Positions 36,449 to 47,340 of a stretch of DNA of 64,000 nt are shown here, piece by piece (position 1 is the stretch's first letter; each line of letters begins with the position of its first letter). The stretch spans positions 9,046,001 through 9,110,000 of the forward strand of contig BSBM01000592.1 of the NCBI GenBank assembly GCA_027924585.1, read 5' to 3'. A model generated the notes under the pieces. The model was given only the letters and a program-made list of their open reading frames with translations. It was not told the DNA's origin and did not search any database. Source of the stretch: Larix kaempferi (lineage: Eukaryota; Streptophyta; Pinopsida; Pinales; Pinaceae). Made by a program: the position numbers and the translations under genes.

Positions 36449-38487
36449 TTGTAAATCTAAAATCAATTTAAATACACAATTGCGATAACCCGCGGTGCAT
36501 TTCAAGCATCGAGAACGCAAATTTGAGCTTGGACGGAGCCGGATTTCGTTGGAAGGGAGGAAAATTGACCGGTGAATTGTCATCTAATTAGGTAATTCAT
36601 TCACCCATACAATTTTTTTGTCAATTCTAAACCTAAATTACCGTTTTTTTATAGTTTAAAACAACCTAATTTTGTAATATTTAGCAAATTGGAAATAACC
36701 CAATCTCTAATTAAATTCACATCTCCCTCAACCAAGATGAGTGAATAATTACAATGAATCCCTTTTCAAGAACTCAGAAATTCCTAATGCAACCAAAAAT
36801 CGAAAAAAATAGAACTCCTCCCTTTCTAAAAATAAGTTTCCTCGGAAATGTCCATAACAAGATGAAATGCATGCACAAGCGTGAATAGAAAAAATGCATA
36901 AAAAAAATAGTAAATTGGTTTCTCAAAATTTCATCACAATCATTTGTTCATGAACATAATCAAAATTTCATCACAAGTGTATGTAGCTATACATTGCCTC
37001 TTAGTTAAGCACCCTTAACTAAATGCAAAAACACATTAACAAAGAGCCTCTCAGGCCTACCCTTTTAAACATAAAACAATGTATTATATATAATGTCATA
37101 AGTGACTTTACTTTGACCTAGAAAAGTCATAAATGGCTTTACTCAAACAGTCTATGCCCCTGCATCACTAGGTTTATCAACCGTTTTTTAAAATAGTAAA
37201 AACAATGGGTAATATATTTCTACATGTCGAGTCTCTAAGCTCATCTACAACCAATTGTATTCTAGTCCACAATTTCCCCATTTTCCCATGTCACTTTTGG
37301 TTGGTTTCCATGTTTATAGAACAATGGAAATGGTGAACACCCATGAACCACCTAGAGTGTGTCATGAGAGTGTTCTCAACCATGATTGAGTCAACGATAT
37401 TTAGAGGATTGGTGGCAGCCCTGTATCACCCCTTTTATTGCCTCACATATCCTAATAGTCCCTCGACCATGTCGTTTACATATCCAACAATCCTACTCTA
37501 CACTCAGAAAGACCTACGGCCCTGACCTAGTAACTACTCCTAGAAACCTATCCTAAAACCCTTCTAACATTCTTACCTATCTCGGCCCTTCTTCCCTTGG
37601 ATGTTGTCCTAACCCTACATCTATCCCACATCTATCCTAAACTTCCATCCCTATTAAGGACTGTGTTTAAGACACGGGTATGAGTTTTAGCACCTGACAT
37701 GCCCCCAGGCATGTTACCTTAACCATGTTTCTAAGCCTAACAAGTCATATCCTATTCTTACTTATTAATTAACTGAATGTAGTCACAGTCCTAGGATGTG
37801 ACATTTAAATTTAGTTGTTCTATATCAACTTAATCTTCATCCTCCTAATCAACCATCTTGTCATATTAATCACATATCATAATACTTGGATCATTAATAA
37901 ATATATGTGATAATTTTGAGATAACACTGTCATATTCCACTTGTGATATCTTATTAAGTTGACATTGTTGTTATTGTGATTCTAGTCACAATGTCTAGTT
38001 GATTATTCAACATCTTAATCATTGATAGTCATCTCAAGTATATGTAATCATATTGGAAAGACAAACTCATACATATCCATTTCATTCCATGCCACTTTGT
38101 CCTCCCCTTCAATCACAAGGTGTAATATGTTGAAATCAATAAATTTAATGTTAGCTTATGAAGTTGATGGAAATATTGTTTTCTGCAAGGGACGTAAAGG
38201 CCAAAACATGTCAAAATAACAATCCTAAATTCTAAGAAGTTTAAACCCAAGTGTGCATGGAAAAGTCACCATTGAGGGTTAAGAAGTGCCTTAACTTCTA
38301 GAAAGAAGTTGAACGAAACTTACTTTTTAATTGTTAAATGTTTAATTTTAAGTCTTAAATGTATGTTAGTGAATACCATTAAAATGCTTACTTGAGTTTG
38401 ATTTAATACATTTTCAATTTTGAAGAGACAACATTATATACCATGTATATGTTTCTAATGATTTTTGTATTGATGTTTTTATTGCAG
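36449..38487. other. Intergenic, no gene recognised
   Basis: No convincing coding sequence. It could hold 5' exons of the gene starting at 38488, since that exon begins with a good splice acceptor, but none could be identified. Confidence 0.45.
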
Positions 38488-41059
38488 TTGCAGCTATGGA
38501 CACAAATGCTGAGCTACTGATTGAGCTTGTTTGCTTGAGGGGCATTAGTGCATCTTTTAGTGGTGGTGACAGGATTCGCCGCTCACTTGCATCAACTCTG
38601 GATGCAATTGTTGACACCATTTCATAGTCAAGCAATGTACTATATGATATTACATCATATAGAGAAAGAAAAAGACAAGAATATGCTAATAGGCTAGACT
38701 ACACTGCAATAAAAAAGTTGAAAATATCCAAAGAGCTCATATTTGAATTGTTTAGGGACCCTCGGTCAGGGGAAATCCCAAATGAAAACATGCCTCATAT
38801 CTCTATTGAGTGGTGCACATTTCAACCATTTGTTGATAGCTGGCTGGATAGATGGTATATGGTTTTTGATATGCCACCACATAACAACAGGGAAATGCCC
38901 CTATATTTCCTTCGAAAGATGTATGCAGAGTTCGTGTTACATAAACACGTAAACTATTTTGATATCTTGCAGTTTCAGGGGATCGGTGGGGGGATGCCCC
39001 AAAACCGACCCAATTTGAGGCTTTGAGACCCTGATCGCCCTATCCCTGCACCTCGCAGGAAGTTTCCTAGGCCAGATGTCCCACCTGCACATCGTGTTAT
39101 TCCATAGACACGTGATGCGTTTTTCAGTTTGGCACGGGCGGTTGTTCACCATGGAACTATGGTTCAGCATATAGGTGAGGGAGGGACATATGTCCCTGGT
39201 GTGGTACATACACCAGGTCATCATGATGCAGACCATCATCTAGTGCAGGACCATCCACTAGTGTAGGACCATCAGCACAACCCCAGCCTAGTATTGAGCC
39301 TCACGAGTGCACATTGTGTGGTCATCCCTGCTATGGTCTTGCCTCAGATGTTTCCTTCAACGGGTTTTTGAGTGAGGTATGTATATGGTTAATTGTTATA
39401 AATTCTTCATTTATTTTCCTCTTTGTACACATATATATAGTTTGAGCTAATATATTAATTATGTGAACTTGCAGTTGATGCTTTATGCCGACAGCGATGC
39501 CCCAGAGTCAGATGTTCCATACTCTACAGGGGGGCATGGAATTCCATCCACTGATCCCGTCGTTGGTGGAGGGATTCATGATTCTACCTAGTTTGCAGGC
39601 CCCTCTTATATAGCACCCATTGTCGTATCTCACACCGAGGTAAACATTTTAAAATTTCATTTTTTAATACTTGTTAATTTGTTAATTTCCACATACTTTA
39701 CATGTTAGTTCACAAATGCTATCTACGGTCTAATATTTACAATTATTAAACTTGCAGATGGAAGATCCTTCACTGGGGCATTAAGCTAATATGGAGGTAG
39801 CATCCATGGTCGTATCGTCCGAGGAAACATCTGGGCTCCAGGTAAACAATTAAAAATGTCATTTTTTAAATGCATGTATGTTCGTTGAATCATGCATGTC
39901 TAACTACATGAACACTTGCTGACTGTAGGCACCAACTGAAACATCTGGACCATCACCTGGATTTGTATCTCCTCCTAGGCCATTCTTGAACAAGGGTCAT
40001 GTGCATGTGAGGCAACCTACTCCTAGCAAGACTCCAACTTCCCACGACCATGGGATTACTGATACCATGGTAATGTATATCCTTCAATGATATTTGTTGG
40101 TTAACTTTAAATCCAGTGCATAAATCATTTTTGTTAATGTTTGAATTGCATGTTTACTGCATCAGGAACCAGAGTTTTCTATTGCAAACCTCTCATCGAT
40201 GATTGATGCAGCATTCAGTGCTGCATCTGCAATGGCAACAAGTCACAAAGCGGTATGTAACTATTTCAACATGATCTTTACATAGTTTATTATTGTTGTC
40301 TATTGTTTATTCATGCATGTCTAACTATTTCAACATTTGGTGATTGTAGCCACCAGCAGCAGGAGCAATTCCTGGCCCCCCTGGTTCGACCATGGTTGTG
40401 ACCATCCTGGATGTTCAACCAACAACTCCATCTGATACCATGGTAATGTATATCCTTCAATGATATTTGTTGATTAACTTGAAATCCAGTGCATAAATTG
40501 TTTTTGTTAATGTTTGATTTGCATGTTTACTGCATCAGGATCCAGAGTTGTCTATTGCAAACCCCCCAGGGGTCGTTGATGCAATAGTCAATGTTGCATC
40601 TACAATAACAACAAGCCACACAGAGGTACAACTATTTCAACATGATTTAGACATTTTTTTATTGTTGTCTATTGTTTATTTATGCATGTCTGACTATTTC
40701 AACATTTGGTGATTGTAGCCACCAGCAGCATGAGCAGTTCCTGGCCCCCCTGGTTCGACCATGGTTGCGACCATCCTAGATGTTCAACCAACAGCTCCAT
40801 CTGCTACACAAGGAACGCAAACCCCTTTGTCACAGTCTCTCGTTAAGGTGAGATGTCCATTAGTGACCAAGTGTTTCATGCAATTTCCATGCACATGTTG
40901 ATAATTGTTGAGTTAATTGTTGAGATAATGTATTAGTACATAGTTAGTTGAATTTAACAATTGATATTTAATTTGCAGGATCCAGATACACACACTAATC
41001 CTAGAGATATGCCTAGAGGATCAACATCGGGAAAGAACAAGAGGAAGCTTGAGTTTTGA
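38488..41059 (+). pseudogene. Decayed multi-exon gene of unknown family, nine visible exons
   Basis: Exons bounded by clear AG/GT sites: 38488-39376, 39475-39639, 39758-39841, 39929-40069, 40166-40252, 40350-40442, 40539-40625, 40719-40847, 40979-41059. Exons two to nine are each a multiple of three and read in one phase. The first carries MDTNAELLIELVCLRG, a Trp/Met-rich block (WLDRWYMVFDMPPHNNREMP) and a Cys cluster ECTLCGHPCYG. Later exons are Pro/Ser/Thr-rich; the last ends in a basic, nuclear-signal-like GKNKRKLEF. In-frame stops (in exons one, two, three and eight) and a shift near 39265 mark it as dead. Family not recognised; possibly the accessory protein of a DNA transposon, given the opposed transposase gene at 51-54 kb. 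An acceptor at its 5' edge implies missing upstream exons. Confidence 0.6.
40070..40815 (+). repeat. 373-bp tandem duplication of an exon pair
   Basis: The segment running from the intron after exon four through exons five and six is repeated with a 373-bp offset as exons seven and eight (GGTAATGTATATCCTTCAAT at 40069 and 40442; CCACCAGCAGCA at 40350 and 40719). Introns are also copied, so it is a DNA-level duplication, and splicing phase is kept. Confidence 0.9.
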
Positions 41060-41079
41060 TGTGTCTTATGGGATATATG

Positions 41080-41275
41080 TACATTTGGATACATGTACAT
41101 GTGGCTTGGATAGTTTTGGATAAATGTACTTTTGGATATATATGTACTTTTGGAGACATGTACATTGACTTCATTGTGCATGTACTTTTGGAGACATGTA
41201 CATTGACTTCATTGGATACATGTACTTTTGGATATATATGTACTTTTGGATACATGTACTTTTGGAAACGATACA
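41080..41275 (+). repeat. Short tandem repeat downstream of the gene
   Basis: Degenerate units built from ACATGTACTTTTGGATA and ACATGTACATTGACTTCATT, about 20-60 bp apart, start just after the stop codon of the 38.5-41.1 kb gene. Reading frames over it on both strands are repetitive artefacts. Confidence 0.85.
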
Positions 41276-41399
41276 TTTCACTTTGCATTTGTTCTTCGGT
41301 TTCCACATGTTCTTGTGTCAACCTATTGTGTTGATTTGTGCGGATTATCTATTACTTATGAATGCACTATGTCAAAAGAACAAACTATTATATTTAAAT

Positions 41400-41664
41400 G
41401 TTTCAACGAACTCGCTAAATGCATACTAATTGGATATCTAATTAAAAATTGTGATTTTGGATGATCATTACAAGTTAAGTCAAAGTTCTTGCTCGTGTAA
41501 TTTAATAAAACTAAGTGCAATACAATGTATTTCAAGGTTTCAATGAACTCACTCATGCACACTAATTGGATAGGTCTAATTAAAATTTGTGAGTTTGGAT
41601 GATTGAAATACAAGTTAAGTCAATGTTCAAGTGTAATTTAATAAAACTAAGTGCAATACATGCT
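41400..41664 (+). repeat. 137-bp tandem duplication
   Basis: GTTTCAACGAACTCGCTAAA at 41400 corresponds to GTTTCAATGAACTCACTCAT at 41537, and both copies run through ACTAATTGGATA to GTGTAATTTAATAAAACTAA. Moderately diverged; no coding content. Confidence 0.85.
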
Positions 41665-41799
41665 ACACATTTCATCAACGCCCCATATTTGATTGTACAA
41701 TTAGATTCAACACTACATATGAGTAACTACATACAAGTGGTCAAAGCAACATTGGTGAAAGGAACAAACGTTACCTCGAGATTCGAGAAATAAAGTGCC

Positions 41800-42171
41800 T
41801 TCTATTGTTGGTTGGGAAGGATATGCTTGGACATCCTTATGGCTTGGAGGTCATCTTCATGGAGATAAGTAATCTTATTGTCATGTGTCATTAAGGTTTT
41901 TTCATGTGGTAAAACCCTTGAGGGTTAGGGTTTGTTCATGGTTTCATTGTACTTGTTTTCTAAACATGATTATTCTAAGAAAGGTTGCTAGGTTTTCTTC
42001 CCCATGAGGGTTTCCCGGGATAAAATGTTGTCTCTTGTGCATTGTTATTCTTAACTAGATCCTACATGTTAAATTCTTTATGTAAATGTTTTATGGTTAA
42101 ATTTATGCATTGAACTAATGGTTATAATTGGTATAAAGCATTTATCTAGATCAAGTATAAAAAATTTAACA
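41800..42171 (+). mobile_element. Copia-type 5' LTR fragment with primer site
   Basis: The end AAAAATTTAACA at 42171 is followed by TGGTATAAGAGGTGAGC, a mutated initiator-Met primer-binding site. The preceding sequence (GGGTTTCCCGGGATAAA, then AT-rich leader) resembles an R-U5 region. The upstream limit is approximate, and the element is interrupted within 70 bp by the satellite starting at 42237. Confidence 0.5.
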
Positions 42172-42236
42172 TGGTATAAGAGGTGAGCTGTCAAGAAGGA
42201 AATTATACAAGCCTTAAAAAATAGAAACCCTAGGAG

Positions 42237-44979
42237 GACCGGAAGTCACCAAGTGTCCCTGAACGACATTTTCATGCGGCTTGCAACTCGACATAACTCG
42301 ACAACCGGAGGTCGAATCGACGAACCGTCAACTCTGTTGGTCTCCTGGCGTGCGATTACCTCTAGGGGGGCCTCTCCCTTGTGTTCTCATGGCCTAGTGA
42401 CTTCATTGTGCATTCATTTCGTAAACTAGGGTTTTCCTCAGTTTCCTTCAATGCAATCTCGCATTGGTGGGTCAACTCTGCAAAACCCTCCACCGAGCCA
42501 GTGTTGGTAGTGTTCCCACGTCGGCATTGCCCATACACCCTTGCAGGAGCCAATGACACGCAATCTTGCTGCTCCATTTTCTTTTTCGCTCCCGGACCGA
42601 AAGTCACCAATTGTCCCTGAACAAGATTTTCATGCAACTTGCAACTCGACATAACTCGGAAACCGGAGGTTAGATGGACGAACAGTCGAATCCATTGGTC
42701 TCTTGGCATGCGATTACCTTTAGGGGGCCCTCTCCCCCGTGTTCTCTTTTCCCAATGACTTCATTGTGCATTCATTTCATAAACTAGGGTTTTGCTCAGT
42801 TTCCTTCAATGCAATCTCGCATTGGTGGGTCAACTCTGCGAAACCCTCCACCGAGCCAGTGTTGGTAGTGTTCCCACGTCGAAATTTCCCATACACACGT
42901 GCAGGAGCCAATGACACACAATCTTGCTGCTTCGTTTGCTTTTTCACTTCCGGATCGAAAGTCACCAAGTGTCCCTGAACGACATTTTCATGCGACTTGC
43001 AACTCGAGATAACTTGGAAAACGGAGGTCGGATCGACGAACCATCGACTCCGTTTGTCTCCTGGTGTGAGATTACCTCTAGGGGGCCCTCTACCTTTTGT
43101 TCTCATGGCCCAGTGACTTCATTGTGCATTCATTTCGTAAACTAGGGTTTTGCTCAGTTTCCTTCAATGCAATCTCGCATTGGTGGGTCAACTCTGCAAA
43201 ACCCTCCACCGAGCTAGTGTTGGTAGTGTTCCCACATCGGCATTGCCCATACACACTTGCAGGAGCCAACGGCCCGCAATATTGCTGCTCCGTTTTCTTT
43301 TTCGCCCTCGGACCGAAAGTCACCGAGTGTCCCTAAACGACATTTTCATGCGACTTGCAACTTGACATAACTCGAAAACCGGAGGTCAGATGGACGAACA
43401 GTCGAATCCGTTGGTCTCTTGGCGTGTGATTACCTCTAAGGGGGCCTCTCCCTCGTGTTCTCATTTCCCAATGACTTCATTGTGCATTCATTTCGTAAAC
43501 TAGGGTTTTGCTTAGTTTCCTTCAATGCAATCTCGCATTGGTGGGTTAACTCTGCGAAACCCTCCACCGAGCCAGTGTTGGTAGTGTTCCCATGTCAAAA
43601 TTTCCCATAAACACTTGCAAGAGCCAACGACACGCAATCTTGCTGCTCCGTTTGCTTTTTCGCTCCCGGACAAAAAGTCACCAAGTGTCCGTGAATGGCA
43701 TTTTCATGTGACTTGCAACTCGACATAACTCGGAAAATGGAGGTCGGATCGATGAACCATCAAATCCGTTGGTCTCCTGGCGTGAGATTACCTCTAAGGG
43801 GGCCTCTCCCTCGTGTTCTCATTTCCCAATGACTTCATTGTGCATTCATTTGGTAAACTAGGGTTTTGCTCAGTTTCTTTCAATGCAATCTCGCATTGGT
43901 GGGTCAACTCTGCAAAACCCTCCACCGATCTAGTGTTGGTAGTGTTCTTACATCGGCATTTCCCATACACACTTGCAGGAGCCAATGACACGCAATCTTG
44001 CTGCTCCATTTTCTTTTTCGCTCCCGGACCGAAAGTCACCAAGTGTCCCTGAATGACATTTTCATGCGACTTGCAACTCGACATAACTCAGAAACGAGAG
44101 GTCGGATCGATGAACCATCTAATCTGTTGGTCTCTTAGCGTTCTATTACCTCTAGGGGGCCCTCCCCCTCGTGTTCCCATGGCCCAGTGACTTCATTCTG
44201 CATTCATTTCGTAAATTAGGGGTTTGCTCAGTTTCCTTCAATGTAATCTTGCATTGGCGGGTCAACTCTACAAAACCCTCCACCGAGTCAGTGTTGGTAG
44301 TGTTCCCACATAGGAATTTTCCATACACACTTGCAGGAGCCAATGGCACACAATCTTGCTGCTCCGTTTTCTTTTTCGCTCCCGGACCGAAAGTCACCAA
44401 GTGTCCCTGAACGACATTTTCATGTGACTTGCAACTTGACATAAATCGAAAACTGGAGGTCGGATCGACGAACTGTCAACTCCGTTGGTCTCCTGGCGTG
44501 CAATTACCTTTAGGTGGTCGTCTCCCTCATGTTCTCATGGACTAGTGACTTCATTGTGCATTCATTTCGTAAACTAGGGTTTTGCTCAGTTTCCTTCAAT
44601 GCAATCTTGCATTGGTGGGTCAACTCTGCAAAACCCTCCATCGAGCCAGTGTTGGTAGTGTTCCCATATCGGCATTTCCCATACACACTTGCATGAGCCA
44701 ACGACCCGCAATATTGCTGCTCCGTTTTCTTTTTCGCCCCCGGACCGAAAGTCACCAAGTGTCCCTGAACGACATTTTCATGCAACTTGCAACTCGACAT
44801 AACTCGGCAACCGAAGGTCGAATTGACGAACCGTCGAATCCGTTGGTCTCCTGGCGTGCGATTACCTCTAGGGGGCCCTCTCCCTCGCGTTCTCATGGCC
44901 CAGTGACTTCTTTGTGCATTAATTTTGTAAACTAGGGTTTTTCTCAGTTTCCTTCAATGCAACTATTGCATTGGTTGTT
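42237..44979 (+). repeat. Satellite array A, 358-bp unit, about 7.7 copies
   Basis: Equivalent points recur every 358 bp with hardly any indel (for example 42381, 42739, 43097, 43813, 44171). Each unit contains GTCACCAAGTGTCCCTGAAC, GGATCGACGAACCGTCGAATCC (a hairpin with one bulge), AGGGGGCCCT, AAACTAGGGTTTTGCTCAG and CAATGC-loop-GCATTG. Two variant types, with CATGGCCCAGTGAC or CATTTCCCAATGAC, are mixed along the array. Frames of 60-130 codons on both strands repeat with the unit and are not genes. Related to array B. Confidence 0.97.
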
Positions 44980-45372
44980 TCAACAACTGCACATGGGTCT
45001 ACTTCAAGTTACTTAATCATTCGTTGTATATCAAACTATACATATGCTACATTTGAACATGTTGCAGCATTAAGAAAACATTATGTGTCTAGAGATCACG
45101 GGCTATATTATTCTTGTACTAAAGTATAAGCCAACAACCATATCCCTAAGCTACACTTACAAATTACAAACCAACTAGGGTTTCATGAACTACACATCGC
45201 ATAATAAAACTAGGATAGGCTTGGAAAGGATATTTTTGCTTGAGAATACTCTTAATGGGGGGGAAGATTTTCACATTAAGAAAGCACAATGGGGATAAAA
45301 TTTTAATTGAATTCCATACCTAAGGATTGTACCATACTATGTTTCAATTCCTAAAGAGGCTGATATGGCCAA
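44980..45372. other. Spacer, no gene
   Basis: Holds nothing recognisable, apart from GGATAGGCTTGGAAAGG at about 45,212, which recurs just after array B (about 49,940) and may mark the ends of a once common flank. Confidence 0.5.
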
Positions 45373-46068
45373 TGTTGATGTATTTGTAACTTCAGAATGT
45401 ATTTCATATATGTATATTGTATTCCTATAGAGATGTTATTATTCCTCTATACGGAAGTGTTTGTATTCCTATAGAGATGTTATTATTCCTCTATACGGAA
45501 GTGTTTGTATTCCTATAGAGATGTTATTATTCCTCTATACGGAAGTGTCATCATTTATATTGTAAGTGTCGTAACTTATACTTGATGGGTTATTAGACCA
45601 CCTTGTTGGGGTCGGCCCTATATAATTCATGTGGGTTAAAGGGTTATTAGACCACCCTATTGGGGGTTGGCCCTGTCAGCATAATGTTATGTGGTTAAGT
45701 TAAGGCTGACCTAGTAAAGGTTTTTAGGCAAGTCAATTCAAGTATAAACAGAGTGCGGGAGGCACTCTATTTGATCATTCACTTCTCACTCACACACTCA
45801 TTGGACAGTGGCGCACTAGTGGAGGAGGAGGTTCAGCTGCTAGGAGGACTATCTCTGTGTACTTGGGTTGTATCATTGCTCTTTCTATCTCTGAGGAAGT
45901 TGTGGGTTTTTTCACCTTTATGGTTTTCCCCAGTGAAACTCTGTGTGTCTATTGTCTCATGTGATTGCTTGGTGTGATTGATATGCATTGTTATACTTGA
46001 TATGTTGTACATGTTATTCTCTCAGTAAAGATCCTAGAGTAAGTTGAATTAATTCTCAAAAATTAACA
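45373..46068 (+). mobile_element. Solo LTR of the same copia family as 54.9-61.6 kb
   Basis: Starts TGTTGATGTATTTGTAACTT and ends CTCAAAAATTAACA; it is collinear with both LTRs of the complete copia element. It is longer (696 against about 570 bp), partly through a 44-bp unit (GTATTCCTATAGAGATGTTA...) present three times at 45419-45550. A TATAAAC box lies at about 45743. Flanks GCCAA and ACCAA are a possible mutated 5-bp target duplication. No internal sequence follows, so it is a solo LTR. Confidence 0.85.
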
Positions 46069-47340
46069 ACCAAGCCTTCTCATACTTGAGACAAAGATGG
46101 AAAACATAGATTCCACATCCATGCATCTATTTGGAACCACTTTGTTGAAGTATGTAGCCAATAGAAATGCAATGTAAAACGAAAAGCCTCCATAAATGAC
46201 CCACAAAGCAAGAAACTCTGAGTCATATTTGAATTCGCTGAAACATAAAATGCATACTTATCACACTACAAGATACTCTTGGTCACTTCCAAGATGCAAG
46301 AGCCTCTGAACCACTTTTGAAAAATGAATGCTTACCAGATCCTTTTCGACCTCAAATGCCTTGGCAATGAATGGAATAGCTCATCCTGGAATGAAATGCT
46401 CTCCAAATCCTTCTGAGCATGGTCTCCTATCTTCTCTTCCCCAACAGTATGGAGTAACTTCCCAAGAGATGCAAGCTACTAGCCGAAAGTCAAGTAATGG
46501 AATAGATCAAACGCTCCTTAATCTTTGTGGCCACGATTTCTTCCCTCGGCATCATAATGTAACACCTGGATGAGAGGTAATCAAAATGGTTGTACATTTG
46601 AAGCGTTGTGTTCCATGAACATTAACTTCACAATTAATTCTGAGATTAGTGGCATGAGAGGTTAACGTAGAACATGGACACTTGGCGAGAAATATCCTGA
46701 GCTTAGTGATTGGTTTTGGAGTCAACGAGGAGGAGGCAGTCTGTTGTTGTGAGCGTCTTGTACGTTGGCCATTTATAGTTTGTACTTTGGCATTGTTTTT
46801 AATAGATTTTGGGTCTTTTAAATATCAGGTTGAGTTGACATTTAAAATCGCCTTATATTTTACTATTTTATGTTTAAAAAAAAATCCGTAATTTCAACTT
46901 AATTGGGAAGAGCAAAAAGTGGAACATGTCCATTGTCACTGATATCAATGAAATTACAGTTACTTTCACTAAATGAAGTCAAATAGCTTCTAATTACTTT
47001 TATTTTATTTTAATACATTCTTGGTTGTATTTAATAACTTTGGTCTTTTTCGTTGTCTGGTTCAATGTTTGGGATAGCAGATGTTGATTTATTGCAAAAT
47101 GTGTATATTACTCTTAAAAGATCATATGAGTTATGTTGTTTTTACTATTATTCCAACTATGGAGGGTGTAGGTTAGAATGGAGGAGTTTCTTAGGTAGAT
47201 GGGCTCTTTCCATCACCCACCTTGTTTATTTGTTCATCCAGAAAGTTCAAGGCAAGTCTCATTCATTACATATTGTTTTTATTCTCTCCTTTTAAAAGTC
47301 TTGGAAAGATTTTGACTAGTTTTTATTCTCCTTTTAAAAG
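46069..47340. other. Spacer between LTR and satellite B, no gene recognised
   Basis: Short open frames at 46328, 46682 and 47053 show no domain or conserved motif. Treated as non-coding. Confidence 0.5.

Noticed and set aside
41013-41334. Overlapping 75-102-codon frames on both strands
   Set aside because: They read a short tandem repeat lying after the stop of the upstream gene.
42237-44979. Viroid- or retrozyme-like origin of the 358-bp satellite
   Set aside because: Length is suggestive, but no hammerhead core (CTGATGA ... GAAAC in the right order) could be found in the unit.
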